Positions 45,316 through 54,320 of a DNA stretch of 64,000 bases are shown here, piece by piece; the stretch's first letter is position 1, and every line of letters starts with the position of its first letter. The DNA comes from JALOLG01 sp963776935 (GTDB lineage Bacteria; Actinomycetota; Acidimicrobiia; Acidimicrobiales; Ilumatobacteraceae): assembly GCA_963776935.1 (NCBI GenBank), contig CAVZOP010000007.1, positions 1 through 64,000 on the forward strand, read 5' to 3'. The notes beneath the pieces are model-generated. The model did not search any database. It was not told the origin of the DNA and saw only the letters and a program-made list of their open reading frames with translations. The translations under genes were made by a program, and so were the position numbers.

Positions 45316-46269
45316 ATGCAGACGAACACGATCGAACCCTTCATCGAGATCGAGCTCCCGCTCGCCGATCGACGCGACGGCAAGGTGCGGGCGTCGTACG
45401 AGCTCGATTCGGAGCGACGGTTGATGATCACCACCGATCGCCTGTCGGCCTTCGATCGAGTGATCGCCGCGGTGCCGTACAAGGGGCAGGTGCTCAACGA
45501 GCTGTCCGCATGGTGGTTCGCGCGGACCTCCGACATCGTCGCCAACCATGTCGTCGGTGTGCCCGACCCGAACGTTCTGATCGCCCGCGCGGCGCGGCCG
45601 CTCCCGGTCGAAGTCGTCGTGCGCGGCTACATCACCGGTGTCACCGACACGTCGTTGTGGCGCCAGTACCACGACGGGGCGCGCACGATCTACGGCCATC
45701 GCTTCCCCGACGGGCTGGCCAAGAACACGCCGCTCCCCGACGCGATCGTGACGCCCACCACCAAGGCCGAGCACGGCGGCCACGACGAGCCGGTCACGTG
45801 CGACGAGGTCGTCAGCCGCGGGCTCCTCGACGCCGAGCTGTGGGAGCGGGTGATGGCAGCCGCCCTCGAGGTGTTCCACCGCGGGAGCGTGCTGGGGCGC
45901 GAGGCTGGGCTGATCCTCGCCGACACGAAGTACGAGTTCGGTCTCGCATCTGACGATTCGCTGCTGCTGATCGACGAGGTCCACACCCCGGATTCGTCGC
46001 GGTGGTGGATCGCCGCCACCTACGACGACCGTCTCGCCGCCGGCGAGGAGCCCGAGAGCCTCGACAAAGAGGTCGTCCGACGGGCGTTCGCGGAGATCGG
46101 CTACCGCGGTGATGGCCCTGTGCCGCGGCTCTCAGATGACGTGTGGGCCGCCACCTCGGCGCGCTACATCGACGCCTTCGAGCGCCTGACCGGCGCCGCA
46201 TTCGAGCCGGGCTCATACCCGGTCGCCGAGCGCATCGTCGCCAACCTGACAGAAGCGGGGATCCTTTGA
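45316..46269 (+). CDS. purC: Phosphoribosylaminoimidazole-succinocarboxamide synthase
   Basis: 317 residues, RBS AGGAGG 5 nt before the ATG. The SAICAR synthetase pattern: KVRASYELDSERRLMITTDR-LSAFDRV, EVVVRGYITGVTDTSLWRQY, GLILADTKYEFGL and LLIDEVHTPDSSRWW. It joins CAIR and aspartate. Stop overlaps purF (TTGA). Confidence 0.96.
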   Translation: MQTNTIEPFIEIELPLADRRDGKVRASYELDSERRLMITTDRLSAFDRVIAAVPYKGQVLNELSAWWFARTSDIVANHVVGVPDPNVLIARAARPLPVEVVVRGYITGVTDTSLWRQYHDGARTIYGHRFPDGLAKNTPLPDAIVTPTTKAEHGGHDEPVTCDEVVSRGLLDAELWERVMAAALEVFHRGSVLGREAGLILADTKYEFGLASDDSLLLIDEVHTPDSSRWWIAATYDDRLAAGEEPESLDKEVVRRAFAEIGYRGDGPVPRLSDDVWAATSARYIDAFERLTGAAFEPGSYPVAERIVANLTEAGIL

Positions 46270-47720
46270 CCACACCGGTGTTCGTTCGCACGCCTCGATC
46301 GGCGGCGCTAGAAGACTCCAAGCCGCGCGAAGAGTGCGGGGTTCTCGGCATCTCGACGCCGCACGGCGACGGCGTCGCCGAGTTGGCGTTCTTCGGGTTG
46401 TTCGCGTTGCAGCATCGCGGGCAGGAGGGGGCCGGCATCGCCGTCAGCGACGGCCACCGGGCGCGCGTGCACAAGGACGCCGGGCTCGTCACCAACGTCT
46501 TCACCCGCGACACGATGGCGCCGCTCGTCGGCTACCACGCCATCGGCCACACCCGCTACAGCACGACCGGGTCGAACGCCCAGCGCAACCTCCAACCGTT
46601 CCTCGTCGAGACGATGCACGGGCCGCTGGCACTCGCCCACAATGGCAACGTCGTCAACGCGACGGCGCTGCGCGACGAGCTGCTGGCGAAGGGATTCGGG
46701 CTGACCGCGACGAGCGACACCGAGGTGTTGACGTTGATGCTGGCGGCTGCCGGTGGTCGCACGTGGGAGGAGCGGGTCGAGCGCACGTTGCCGGCATGGA
46801 AGGGCGCCTTCTCGCTCGTGATACTGGCGCGCGATCAGGTGATCGCGGTGCGTGACCCGTGGGGGTTCCGGCCGCTGTCGGTCGGCCGCCTGCCACTCGG
46901 GGGGCACGCCGTCGCCAGCGAGACGTGCGCGCTGTCGACACTGGGCTGCGTCGACATCGACGAGGTGCGCCCCGGCGAGATGGTCACGTTGCAGGGCGCC
47001 GAGGTGCGTCGCCACCAGGCACTCGCGCCCGCAACGACGTCGGCCAGGTGCACGTTCGAGTTCGTCTACTTCTCGCGCCCCGATTCGGTGTGGGACGACC
47101 GCGGCGTCCACCACGTGCGCCAACGACTCGGGGTCGAGCTCGCCACCGAGTCGGGGGTCGACGCCGACGTCGTCATCCCCGTGCCCGACTCCTCGATCCC
47201 CGCCGCCATCGGGTACGCGCGCCAGAGCGGCCTGCCGTTCAACGACGGGCTCATCAAGAACCGCTACATCGGCCGGACGTTCATCGAGCCGACCCAGGAC
47301 ATCCGCGACCGCGGCGTGGCACTCAAGTTCAACGCCCTCGCCGAGAACCTCTCCGGCAAGCGAGTCGTGATGATCGACGACTCGCTCGTGCGCGGCACGA
47401 CCGCGGGACCGCTCGTGAAGCTGGTGCGCGACGCGGGTGCCACCGAGGTGCACATGCGGATCACCTGCCCACCCATCACGCACGCCTGCCACTTCGGCGT
47501 CGACATGGGCCACGACGGCGACCTGATGGCGGCCCGCCTGACGGTGCCCGAGATGGCCGCCCAGATCGGCGCCGACAGCCTGGCGTTCCTGTCGCTCGAG
47601 GGGATGATGCGGGCGATCGACTCGCAGTCCGGGTACTGCAACGCGTGCTTCACGGGTCGGTACCCGATCGCCGTCGAGGAGGCCCAAGCCAAGCTCTCGT
47701 TCGAGGGGGCATTGGCGTAG
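46266..47720 (+). CDS. purF: Amidophosphoribosyltransferase
   Basis: 484 residues from the TTG at 46266, overlapping the purC stop. A 23-residue propeptide ends before the nucleophile Cys24 (REECGVLGI), as in precursors that need cleavage. HRGQEGAGIAVSDG, HTRYSTTGSNAQRNLQPF and LAHNGNVVN mark the glutaminase; VVMIDDSLVRGTTAGPLVKL is the PRPP motif. Cys residues near the C-terminus (YCNACFTGRYPI, ITCPPITHACHF) fit the iron-sulphur type. First committed step of purine synthesis. Confidence 0.96.
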   Translation: MTTPVFVRTPRSAALEDSKPREECGVLGISTPHGDGVAELAFFGLFALQHRGQEGAGIAVSDGHRARVHKDAGLVTNVFTRDTMAPLVGYHAIGHTRYSTTGSNAQRNLQPFLVETMHGPLALAHNGNVVNATALRDELLAKGFGLTATSDTEVLTLMLAAAGGRTWEERVERTLPAWKGAFSLVILARDQVIAVRDPWGFRPLSVGRLPLGGHAVASETCALSTLGCVDIDEVRPGEMVTLQGAEVRRHQALAPATTSARCTFEFVYFSRPDSVWDDRGVHHVRQRLGVELATESGVDADVVIPVPDSSIPAAIGYARQSGLPFNDGLIKNRYIGRTFIEPTQDIRDRGVALKFNALAENLSGKRVVMIDDSLVRGTTAGPLVKLVRDAGATEVHMRITCPPITHACHFGVDMGHDGDLMAARLTVPEMAAQIGADSLAFLSLEGMMRAIDSQSGYCNACFTGRYPIAVEEAQAKLSFEGALA

Positions 47721-49912
47721 TGGTCCGCGTCCTCGTCATCGGCGGCGGCGGCCGCGAGCAGGCGATCGCATGGGCGTGCCGCCGTCACGGGCACGAAGTC
47801 GAGCTCGCCGCCGACCTCGGTGACGCCTCGCCGGCCACGGTCGATCTCGTGATCGTCGGGCCGGAGGCGGCGCTGAGCGCCGGCGTCGCCGACGAGTGCG
47901 CCCGCCGCGGTGTGGCGTGCTTCGGGCCGACGGCCGAGCTGGCCCGGCTCGAGTCGTCGAAGGGCTACACGCGCGAACTGGGCGAGCGGTTGGGGATCCC
48001 CGGACCCGCCTACCGGCAGTTCGATTCGGCCGAGCCGGCAATCGAGTGGTTCCGGTCGGTCGGACGTCCGGTCGTCGTCAAGCTCGACGGTTTGGCGGCA
48101 GGCAAGGGCGTCATCGTGCCCGCCGACGCCGACGAGACCGTCGCCGCCATCCGGGCGACCGCCGAGCAGGGTCCGTTCGTGGTCGAGGAACGCCTCTCCG
48201 GGCCCGAGTGCTCGTTGCTCGTGCTGTGCGACGGCCGCATCGGCCGGCCACTCCCGATCGCCCAGGACCACAAGCGCATCGGCGAGGGCGACACCGGGCC
48301 CAACACCGGCGGGATGGGTGCCTACGCGCCCGCTCCGGTGCCGTACGGCGCCGACGAGCTGGTGGCGACGTTCGTCCAACCGGTGCTCGATCACCTCGCC
48401 GCCGCCGGCACGCCGTACGTGGGCGTGTTGTACGCGGGGCTGATGCTCACCGCCGACGGCCCCCGGTTGATCGAGTTCAACTGCCGCTTCGGCGATCCCG
48501 AGGCGCAGGCCGTGCTCCCCCTCGTCGACTCCGACCTCGCCGAGCTGTTGCTGGCGTGCACGCGCGGTGAGCTCGCTGATGCGCCGTTGCGGGTGCGAGC
48601 TGGCGTGGCCTGCACCGTGGTCGCCGCCGCGCCCGGTTATCCCGAGGCGCCGATCGCCGGGGCTGAGATCGGTGGACTTTCGCCGACCGAGGACGCCTCG
48701 ACGATCCTGTTCCCTGCGGGCATCGTCGAGGGGCGCGTCACGGGTGGTCGGGTGCTGGCCGTCACCGGGCTCGGCGCCGATCTCGCGGCCGCGCGTGCCG
48801 CGGCGTACGAGCGCATGGCGTCGATCCGGTTCGACGGCATGCAGGTGCGTCGCGACATCGGATGGCGGGCGCCGGGCGCGATGCTCACGTCGTACGCGGC
48901 GGCCGGCGTCGACATCGACGAGGGCAACCGCGCGGTCCGCAAGATGACCGGCGCGATCGAGCGCACGCTCGGGCCCGACGTGCTGCGCGGCGTCGGCAGC
49001 TTCGGCGGCGTGTTCTCCGCCAAGTCGATCATGGCGATGGACGACCCGGTGCTCGTGGCCTCGACCGACGGCGTCGGCACCAAAGTCGAGCTGGCCGCCC
49101 GCGCCGGGATGGTGCGAGGGGTCGGCGCCGACATCGTCAACCACTGCATCGACGACGTCCTCGTGCAGTCGGCGCGGCCGCTGTTCTTCCTCGACTACAT
49201 CGCCGCCAGCAAGCTCGACGCCGAGCTCGTCGCCGAGGTCGTCACGGGCATGGCCGAAGCGTGCGAGGCCGCCGGGTGCGCGCTGCTCGGAGGCGAGACG
49301 GCCGAGATGCCCGGCGTGTACACGCCGGGCGCGTTCGACATCGCCGGGACGCTGATCGGCGTGGCCGAGCGGTCACGGCTGCTCCCCCGCGACGATCTCG
49401 CCGCCGGTGACGTGCTGATCGGCGTCGCGTCGAGCGGCCCGCACACCAACGGGTACTCGTTCCTCCGCAAACTGTTCGAGTGGCTGCCGCTCGATTCGGT
49501 GCCCGCCGGGCTCGACCGCCCGCTCGGCGAAGCGCTGCTCGAACCGCACCGTTCGTACCTCGCCGTGCTCGGCCCCGTGATCGACAGCGGGATGGTCAAA
49601 GCGCTGGCCCACATCACCGGCGGCGGGCTCCCCGAGAACCTCCCGCGGGTGCTGCCCGACGGCATCGACGCTCACGTGCGGCTCGGTTCGTGGCCGGTCC
49701 CGCCGCTGTTCCAACTCGTGCGCGAGCTGGCGACAGGCGTCGACACCCACGAGCTGCACCGGATGCTCAACATGGGAATCGGCATGGTCGTGGTGTGTCA
49801 CCCGACTGCGGTGGCCGATATCCAGGCGTCGATCCCGGAGGAGACCTGGGTGATCGGCTCGCTCGTGCCGGGCACACCCGGCAGTCGCACTGTGCGCCTG
49901 ATCACGTCGTAG
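47720..49912 (+). CDS. purD-purM: PurD-PurM fusion: phosphoribosylamine-glycine ligase / phosphoribosylformylglycinamidine cyclo-ligase
   Basis: 730 residues from GTG 47720 (sharing the G of the purF TAG). Residues 1-387 are PurD: VLVIGGGGREQAIAWACRRH, VVVKLDGLAAGKGVIVPADA, EERLSGPECSLLVLCDGR, DHKRIGEGDTGPNTGGMGAY and RLIEFNCRFGDPEAQAVLPL, ending MQVRRDIGWRAPGA. Residue 388 (Met) starts PurM: YAAAGVDIDEGNRAV, GSFGGVFSAKSIM, ASTDGVGTKVELAARAG, ALLGGETAEMPGVY, SSGPHTNGYSFLRKLFE, HITGGGLPENLPRVLPDG. There is no stop in any of the three plus-strand frames for about 50 bp around the joint, so one indel cannot explain the fusion. Confidence 0.93.
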   Translation: MVRVLVIGGGGREQAIAWACRRHGHEVELAADLGDASPATVDLVIVGPEAALSAGVADECARRGVACFGPTAELARLESSKGYTRELGERLGIPGPAYRQFDSAEPAIEWFRSVGRPVVVKLDGLAAGKGVIVPADADETVAAIRATAEQGPFVVEERLSGPECSLLVLCDGRIGRPLPIAQDHKRIGEGDTGPNTGGMGAYAPAPVPYGADELVATFVQPVLDHLAAAGTPYVGVLYAGLMLTADGPRLIEFNCRFGDPEAQAVLPLVDSDLAELLLACTRGELADAPLRVRAGVACTVVAAAPGYPEAPIAGAEIGGLSPTEDASTILFPAGIVEGRVTGGRVLAVTGLGADLAAARAAAYERMASIRFDGMQVRRDIGWRAPGAMLTSYAAAGVDIDEGNRAVRKMTGAIERTLGPDVLRGVGSFGGVFSAKSIMAMDDPVLVASTDGVGTKVELAARAGMVRGVGADIVNHCIDDVLVQSARPLFFLDYIAASKLDAELVAEVVTGMAEACEAAGCALLGGETAEMPGVYTPGAFDIAGTLIGVAERSRLLPRDDLAAGDVLIGVASSGPHTNGYSFLRKLFEWLPLDSVPAGLDRPLGEALLEPHRSYLAVLGPVIDSGMVKALAHITGGGLPENLPRVLPDGIDAHVRLGSWPVPPLFQLVRELATGVDTHELHRMLNMGIGMVVVCHPTAVADIQASIPEETWVIGSLVPGTPGSRTVRLITS

Positions 49913-50393
49913 CGCCGACGCGCAGGGCGACCGTCAGTGTGCCGGCGGCGGCGATCGCCGAGATCGTCCGCACGTGGTTCCAGGCCGTCCACGCCGACAG
50001 GTAGTGATCCCAGTGGCTGACGGCGTCGATGCTGTCGGCATCGACCACGGCGAGGGCGTCGTTCCGGGGGACGTGGTACACGACGGTCAGCACGATCGTC
50101 ACGAGGTACAACACGCCGCCGATGAGGTGGTAGACGGCGTCCGGCTCGTCCATCCGGAACAGCGCTGAGACGGCGAGGGCGACGCACGCCAGGCCGGTGC
50201 CGAAGAGTGCCGCCATGAACCACGGCGTCGGAGCCGCGGTGTTGATCGATTGCATGGCGGCGATGCCCTTCGCCGGGGGCAGTCGACCGAGGGCCTTCAT
50301 CACGAACACGGAGAAGGCGAAGAAGACACCACCGACGACGCCGCAGCCGACCGCCGCCAGCGTGGTCAACGTGCTCAGAGATCGATCGAGCAT
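49902..50393 (-). CDS. DUF1772 (anthrone oxygenase-like) membrane protein
   Basis: 163 residues from ATG 50393. Four hydrophobic segments: TLTTLAAVGCGVVGGVFFAF, WFMAALFGTGLACVALAVSA, LIGGVLYLVTIVLTVVYHVP and a C-terminal span. VPRNDALAVVD followed by W is the family's NxxL..W pattern. Its 3' end overlaps the purD-purM gene by 11 bp on the other strand. Function unknown. Confidence 0.85.
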   Translation of the reverse strand: MLDRSLSTLTTLAAVGCGVVGGVFFAFSVFVMKALGRLPPAKGIAAMQSINTAAPTPWFMAALFGTGLACVALAVSALFRMDEPDAVYHLIGGVLYLVTIVLTVVYHVPRNDALAVVDADSIDAVSHWDHYLSAWTAWNHVRTISAIAAAGTLTVALRVGATT

Positions 50394-50406
50394 CGTGTGA
50401 CCCCGC

Positions 50407-51245
50407 TCAGCGATTCCACACGCCGGTGGCGGCGGTGGCGCGGGCGTACTCGGTGAAGTCGCGAGGCTCACGCCCGAGCGCCCGTTGCACACCGTCGGTG
50501 AGGTGGGCGTTGCGGCCGTCGAGCACGGTGGTGAACAACTCGCTGAGCGGCTGCGCCTCCTCGACCGGCACCCCGGCTGCGATCGCCGCCGCCACGTACT
50601 GCTCCGGCGTCACGTCGTAGAAGCGGATGTCGCGACCGATCGCGGCGGCGATCTCGTCGGCGACGTCGGCGAACGTCAGCAGCCGTGGTCCGGTCAACTC
50701 GTACACCTGCCCGACGTGTCGGTCGTCGGTCAGCGCCGCGGTCGCGACGTCGGCGACGTCGCCGGCGTCGACGAACGGCTCCGCCACGTCGCCGGCCGGC
50801 AGAGCGATCACACCATTGAGCACGGGCTCGAGCAAGAAATGCTCGCTGAAGTTCTGCGAGAACCAGCTCGCCCGCACGATCGTCCAGTCGGCCCCGGACT
50901 CCTGCACGGCTTTCTCGCTGACCTGGGCCTCGTCCTCGCCGCGGCCGGACAGCAGCACCAGCCGACGGGCACCGCTCGACACGGCGAGGTCGGCGAACGA
51001 GCGGATGGTGTCGGCCGCGCCCGGGAACGCCAGATCGGGGTAGTACACGACGTAGACGGCGGTCACGTCGCGCAGGCGGGCGCCCAGGTGGCGGGGTCGT
51101 TCCACTCGAACGGCGGCGTGCCCGAGCGCGACCCGATCCGGGTCGGCACTCCACGGGCCGCGAGGCGCTGTGCCACTCGGCGGCCGGTCTTGCCGGTGCC
51201 GCCGAGGACGAGGGTGGTGTGGGAGGTCGATGTGTTTGTGCTCAT
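50407..51245 (-). CDS. NmrA-like NAD(P)-binding protein (one frameshift)
   Basis: About 279 residues from ATG 51245. TTLVLGGTGKTGRRVAQRLA gives the Rossmann glycine motif; near 51080 one base is missing in a C/G run (PATWAPALRDVTAVYVV), then FADLAVSSGARRLVLLSGRG, DWTIVRASWFSQNFSEHFLL, DVADVATAALTDD, YELTGPRLLTFADVADEIAA. Resembles NmrA/HSCARG-type redox sensors and atypical SDRs. Divergent from an AraC regulator that may control it; the DUF1772 gene follows on the same strand. Confidence 0.86.
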
Positions 51246-51313
51246 GCCGTCAGTGAACGCCAAGTGGGTTGGACGTTCCATAGCCGATTCGCTCAGATCC
51301 ATCATCGAGCGTC

Positions 51314-51319
51314 TAGGAT
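51314..51319 (+). promoter_or_regulatory. -10 box, leaderless promoter (AraC regulator)
   Basis: TAGGAT ends 7 nt before ATG 51327. Confidence 0.45.
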
Positions 51320-51326
51320 TCGGTCG

Positions 51327-52304
51327 ATGGACGCGCTCGCCGGTCTGCTCGACGGTGCCAGAGCCCGTGGGGCGTTCCTGCTCCGATCCGTGATGGCGCC
51401 GCCGTGGGCGATCCGGATCGAGGACCGGGCGCCGCTGTCCCTGCTGGCGATGGTTCGGGGCGAGGCGTGGGTGATGCACGACGGCGGCACGCCGGTGTTG
51501 CTCGTTCCAGGCGACGTGGCGCTGATGCGGGGCCCCGACCCGTACACCGTCGCCGATGACCCACGCACCGCGCCCCAGATCGTGATCCACCCCGGCCAGC
51601 ACTGCACCACACTCGACGGCACGGATCTGGCACAGGCGATGGACCTCGGTGTCAGGACGTGGGGCAACGACCTCGGCGGGTCCACGGTCATGCTCACCGG
51701 CACGTACGAGGGTGCGTCGGCCATCGGCCAACGACTTCTCGGCGCGTTGCCGGCGCTGGCCGTCCTGCCGCGCGACGGTTGGGACAGTCCGCTCGTCGCG
51801 TTCCTCGCCGACGAGATCGTCAAGGACGAGCCCGGCCAGGAAGTCGTGCTCGACCGGCTGCTCGACCTCCTCGTCATCGCCGCCGTCCGAAGCTGGTTCG
51901 CGCGGCCCGACGCCGAGGCGCCCCCGTGGTATCGGGCGCACACTGACCCCGTCGTCGGCAAGGCACTGCGACTGCTGCACAACAACCCGGCCCATCCCTG
52001 GACGGTGGCCGAGCTCGCCGCCGAGTGCGGCATCTCCCGCGCCGGCCTGGCCCGCCGATTCACCGACCTCGTCGGCGAGCCACCGATGACGTTCCTCACC
52101 GGCTGGCGGCTGGCCCTCGCCGCCGACCTGTTGCGTGAGACCGACGCGACCGTCGGCTCGGTCGCCAACCGGGTCGGCTACGGCAGCCCGTTCGCGCTCA
52201 GTACCGCCTTCAAGCGCGTCCACGGCATCAGCCCCCGCCAACACCAACTCCAGTCCACCCGCACGGATCAGATCCCGAGGATGTCGGCGATCAGGTCGGC
52301 GTAG
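51327..52304 (+). CDS. AraC family transcriptional regulator (cupin_6 type)
   Basis: 325 residues. The N-terminal cupin-like domain (PPWAIRIEDRAPLSLLAMVR, VPGDVALMRGPDPYTVADDP) matches the AraC_binding-type cupin_6 group. The C-terminal double HTH reads WTVAELAAECGISRAGLARR and DATVGSVANRVGYGSPFALS with TAFKRVHGISPRQH. It is divergent from the NmrA-like gene, 80 bp apart, a common arrangement in which the regulator controls an adjacent redox enzyme. Confidence 0.9.
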   Translation: MDALAGLLDGARARGAFLLRSVMAPPWAIRIEDRAPLSLLAMVRGEAWVMHDGGTPVLLVPGDVALMRGPDPYTVADDPRTAPQIVIHPGQHCTTLDGTDLAQAMDLGVRTWGNDLGGSTVMLTGTYEGASAIGQRLLGALPALAVLPRDGWDSPLVAFLADEIVKDEPGQEVVLDRLLDLLVIAAVRSWFARPDAEAPPWYRAHTDPVVGKALRLLHNNPAHPWTVAELAAECGISRAGLARRFTDLVGEPPMTFLTGWRLALAADLLRETDATVGSVANRVGYGSPFALSTAFKRVHGISPRQHQLQSTRTDQIPRMSAIRSA

Positions 52305-53131
52305 TACTGCTGGCCCTCGGGTCGGAGGTGGATCCCGTCCTCGTAGAAGCACTCGCCGGGGCACTCGACCGATCGCGCCTCCCAGTCGAACAGGATCTTG
52401 TTGTCGCCCTCGTGATCGGCGGCACGCAGGAGTGCATTGTTCTCGGCGGTCCAGCCCCGGTCGGCCCTGACCGTCAGGAGGACCACGTTCGGCACGTCGT
52501 CCATCGTCGCCAGGAAGGCGTCGAGCGTCACCTGGCTGATCGGGCCGTTGGTGCCGAGGTGCACGACGACGACCCGGCCGAACAGGCCCTGGTCACGGAA
52601 CTGCTGGAGCACCGGGATCATGTCGATCATCTGGCGGCTCACCGCCGCATCCACGACCAGACCGTGGGCGGTGAGCGATGGCGCCGCGCCGAGCATCACC
52701 GAGTCGCCGACCGCAAGGTACGGGACCGGTTCGAGCGGCAGCGGCAGCGCGGTCGTCGCAGTCGTCGCAGTCGTCGTCGTCGCTCCGGCCGGTGTCGAAT
52801 CTGTCGTCGGAGCGGACGCTTCGGTCGCGGTGTTCGTGGTGGTCGGGACGGGCTCGCTGACGGAGGTCGACTCGGTCGGGTTCACGAGCTCACCGAGGTC
52901 AGTGACCACCTCCTCGCCGGCATCGAGCGATTGGGCGACCTCCGTGGTTTGGTCGGGGTCACCGTCGACGACGAACGCGAGCGACCCGACGAGAAGTCCT
53001 ACGACCGCGCCCAGACTCAACACTCGCGTGGCCTCCCGGCGGCGGCGGAGGCGCCGGGCGCGCTCGGAGACGCGGGCGAGCGTGTCGAGGCCGGGTCGGG
53101 GTGGGTCGGGGTCCATGAGGTCGTCGAACAC
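52268..53131 (-). CDS. Membrane-anchored SGNH-hydrolase-like protein
   Basis: 287 residues from GTG 53131 (GGAGGA 7 nt upstream). Cytoplasmic basic N-terminus (ERARRLRRRREATRV), one membrane span (LSLGAVVGLLVGSLAFVV), a Thr/Ala/Pro-rich extracytoplasmic linker, then an SGNH domain: LAVGDSVMLGA (block I Ser), VVHLGTNGP (block III Asn), DGIHLRPEGQQYYADLI (block V Asp/His). This is the layout of the extracytoplasmic SGNH domain seen in OafB-type acyltransferases. It begins 1 nt after the sigma-factor stop and overlaps the convergent AraC gene by 37 bp. Confidence 0.82.
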   Translation of the reverse strand: MFDDLMDPDPPRPGLDTLARVSERARRLRRRREATRVLSLGAVVGLLVGSLAFVVDGDPDQTTEVAQSLDAGEEVVTDLGELVNPTESTSVSEPVPTTTNTATEASAPTTDSTPAGATTTTATTATTALPLPLEPVPYLAVGDSVMLGAAPSLTAHGLVVDAAVSRQMIDMIPVLQQFRDQGLFGRVVVVHLGTNGPISQVTLDAFLATMDDVPNVVLLTVRADRGWTAENNALLRAADHEGDNKILFDWEARSVECPGECFYEDGIHLRPEGQQYYADLIADILGI

Positions 53132-53132
53132 G

Positions 53133-53610
53133 TCAGTCCTCCAGTGCCCACGTGGGGCCGAGGTGAATCCGGAGCGCGGCGAGGCCACGCGAGGTCGCGC
53201 TCTTGACGGTGCCGGTCGTGCATCCCATCGCGGCTCGCCGTGTCGCGCTCGGTCAGGTCGAGCAGATGGCGGAGCACCACCGCTTCGCGTTGTCGGCGCG
53301 GCAGCGCTCGCAAGGCACGGACGAGGTCGGCCCGCCGCAGGCTGAGCGGGTCGTCAGAACCGTCGGGGGGCTCGTGCGGGTGCGAGCGTGATCGCTTGCG
53401 CCAGCGGTCGATCGCGCCGTTCGTCGCCACCCGGGCGACCCACGGCGTCGCCCGGTCCTCGATGCGACCCCACCGGGCGAGTGCCTTCGCCAACGCGTCC
53501 TGGGCGCAGTCCTCTGCCTCACCCCGCTCGCCGAGGATCGCGAACGACGCCCGATAGGCGACGGCGAACAGTTCCCCGAACTGATCGACGAACCCGGCCG
53601 ACTCGCTCAC
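53133..53610 (-). CDS. SigE-type ECF sigma factor (one frameshift)
   Basis: About 159 residues from GTG 53610. Region 2: ELFAVAYRASFAILGERGEA, EDCAQDALAKALARWGRIED, TPWVARVATNGAIDRWRKRS. Region 4 starts ALRALPRRQREAVVLRHLLD-LTERDTAS; near 53230 the frame shifts by one and continues MGCTTGTVKSATSRGLAALR to a stop at 53133. Probably drives the co-transcribed SGNH membrane protein. Confidence 0.85.
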
Positions 53611-53696
53611 ACCCGGGAAACGTACGACGACCCCCGGAGGTTGTCCCGGGGGGCTGACTTTCGTTCATGGTCGCCGCGATCGACGGGACCCGCGCC

Positions 53697-53702
53697 TACG
53701 GT
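53697..53702 (+). promoter_or_regulatory. -10 box, leaderless promoter (purN)
   Basis: TACGGT ends 6 nt before ATG 53709; this decides the purN start over the in-frame ATG at 53667. Confidence 0.5.
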
Positions 53703-53708
53703 CTCCAC

Positions 53709-54320
53709 ATGGAGCCGCCGAGCCGCCGCCCGACTCGGATCGTCGTGATGGTCTCGGGTGACGGGTCGAACCTGCAGGCGATCCTCGATGCCTGCGCGAG
53801 CGGCGAACTGCCGGCCGAGGTGGTCGCCGTGGTGTCGAACCGGGCCGACGTGTTCGCCCTCCAACGCGCCGACGCAGCGGGGGTGCCGGCGGTGCACGTC
53901 GGCGCCCAGCCGGACGAGTCGCGGGCCGACTACGACGCCCGCCTGGCCGACGTCGTGGCCGGGTTCGGTCCCGACCTGGTGGTGCTCGCCGGGTGGATGC
54001 GCGTGCTCACGATGAGCTTCCTCGGCTGGTTCCCCCAGCGCGTCGTCAACCTCCACCCCGCCCGCCCGGGCGAGCTCCCCGGCACCCACGCCATCGAGCG
54101 GGCGTGGCACGAAGCACTGGCCGGCGAACGCACCGAGACCGGCGTGATGGTGCACCTCGTCCCCGACGAAGGCGTCGACGACGGTCCGGTACTCGCCACC
54201 GCAACCGTCCCCATCCGACCCGACGACACCCTAGAAACCCTCACCGAGCGGGTGCACGCCACCGAGCACCGCCTGCTCGTCGATACCCTCCGCACGATGT
54301 GCCTGAAGGAGCTGACGCGC
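53709..54320 (+). CDS. purN: Phosphoribosylglycinamide formyltransferase, reads into guaB without a stop
   Basis: About 204 residues. RIVVMVSGDGSNLQAILDAC is the phosphate-binding start; VNLHPARPGELPGTHAIERA supplies the catalytic Asn-x-His; ETGVMVHLVPDEGVDDGPVL gives the catalytic Asp. Uses 10-formyl-THF to make FGAR. After the expected end (HRLLVDTLRTM) the frame continues CLKELTR straight into the guaB ATG. The +1 frame has TGA at two places just there, so one missing or extra base would restore a separate purN stop. Confidence 0.9.

Noticed and set aside
53667..53708. Upstream ATG at 53667 as the purN start
   Set aside because: PurN homologues begin close to the RIVVMVSG strand and the TACGGT box fits a leaderless start at 53709.
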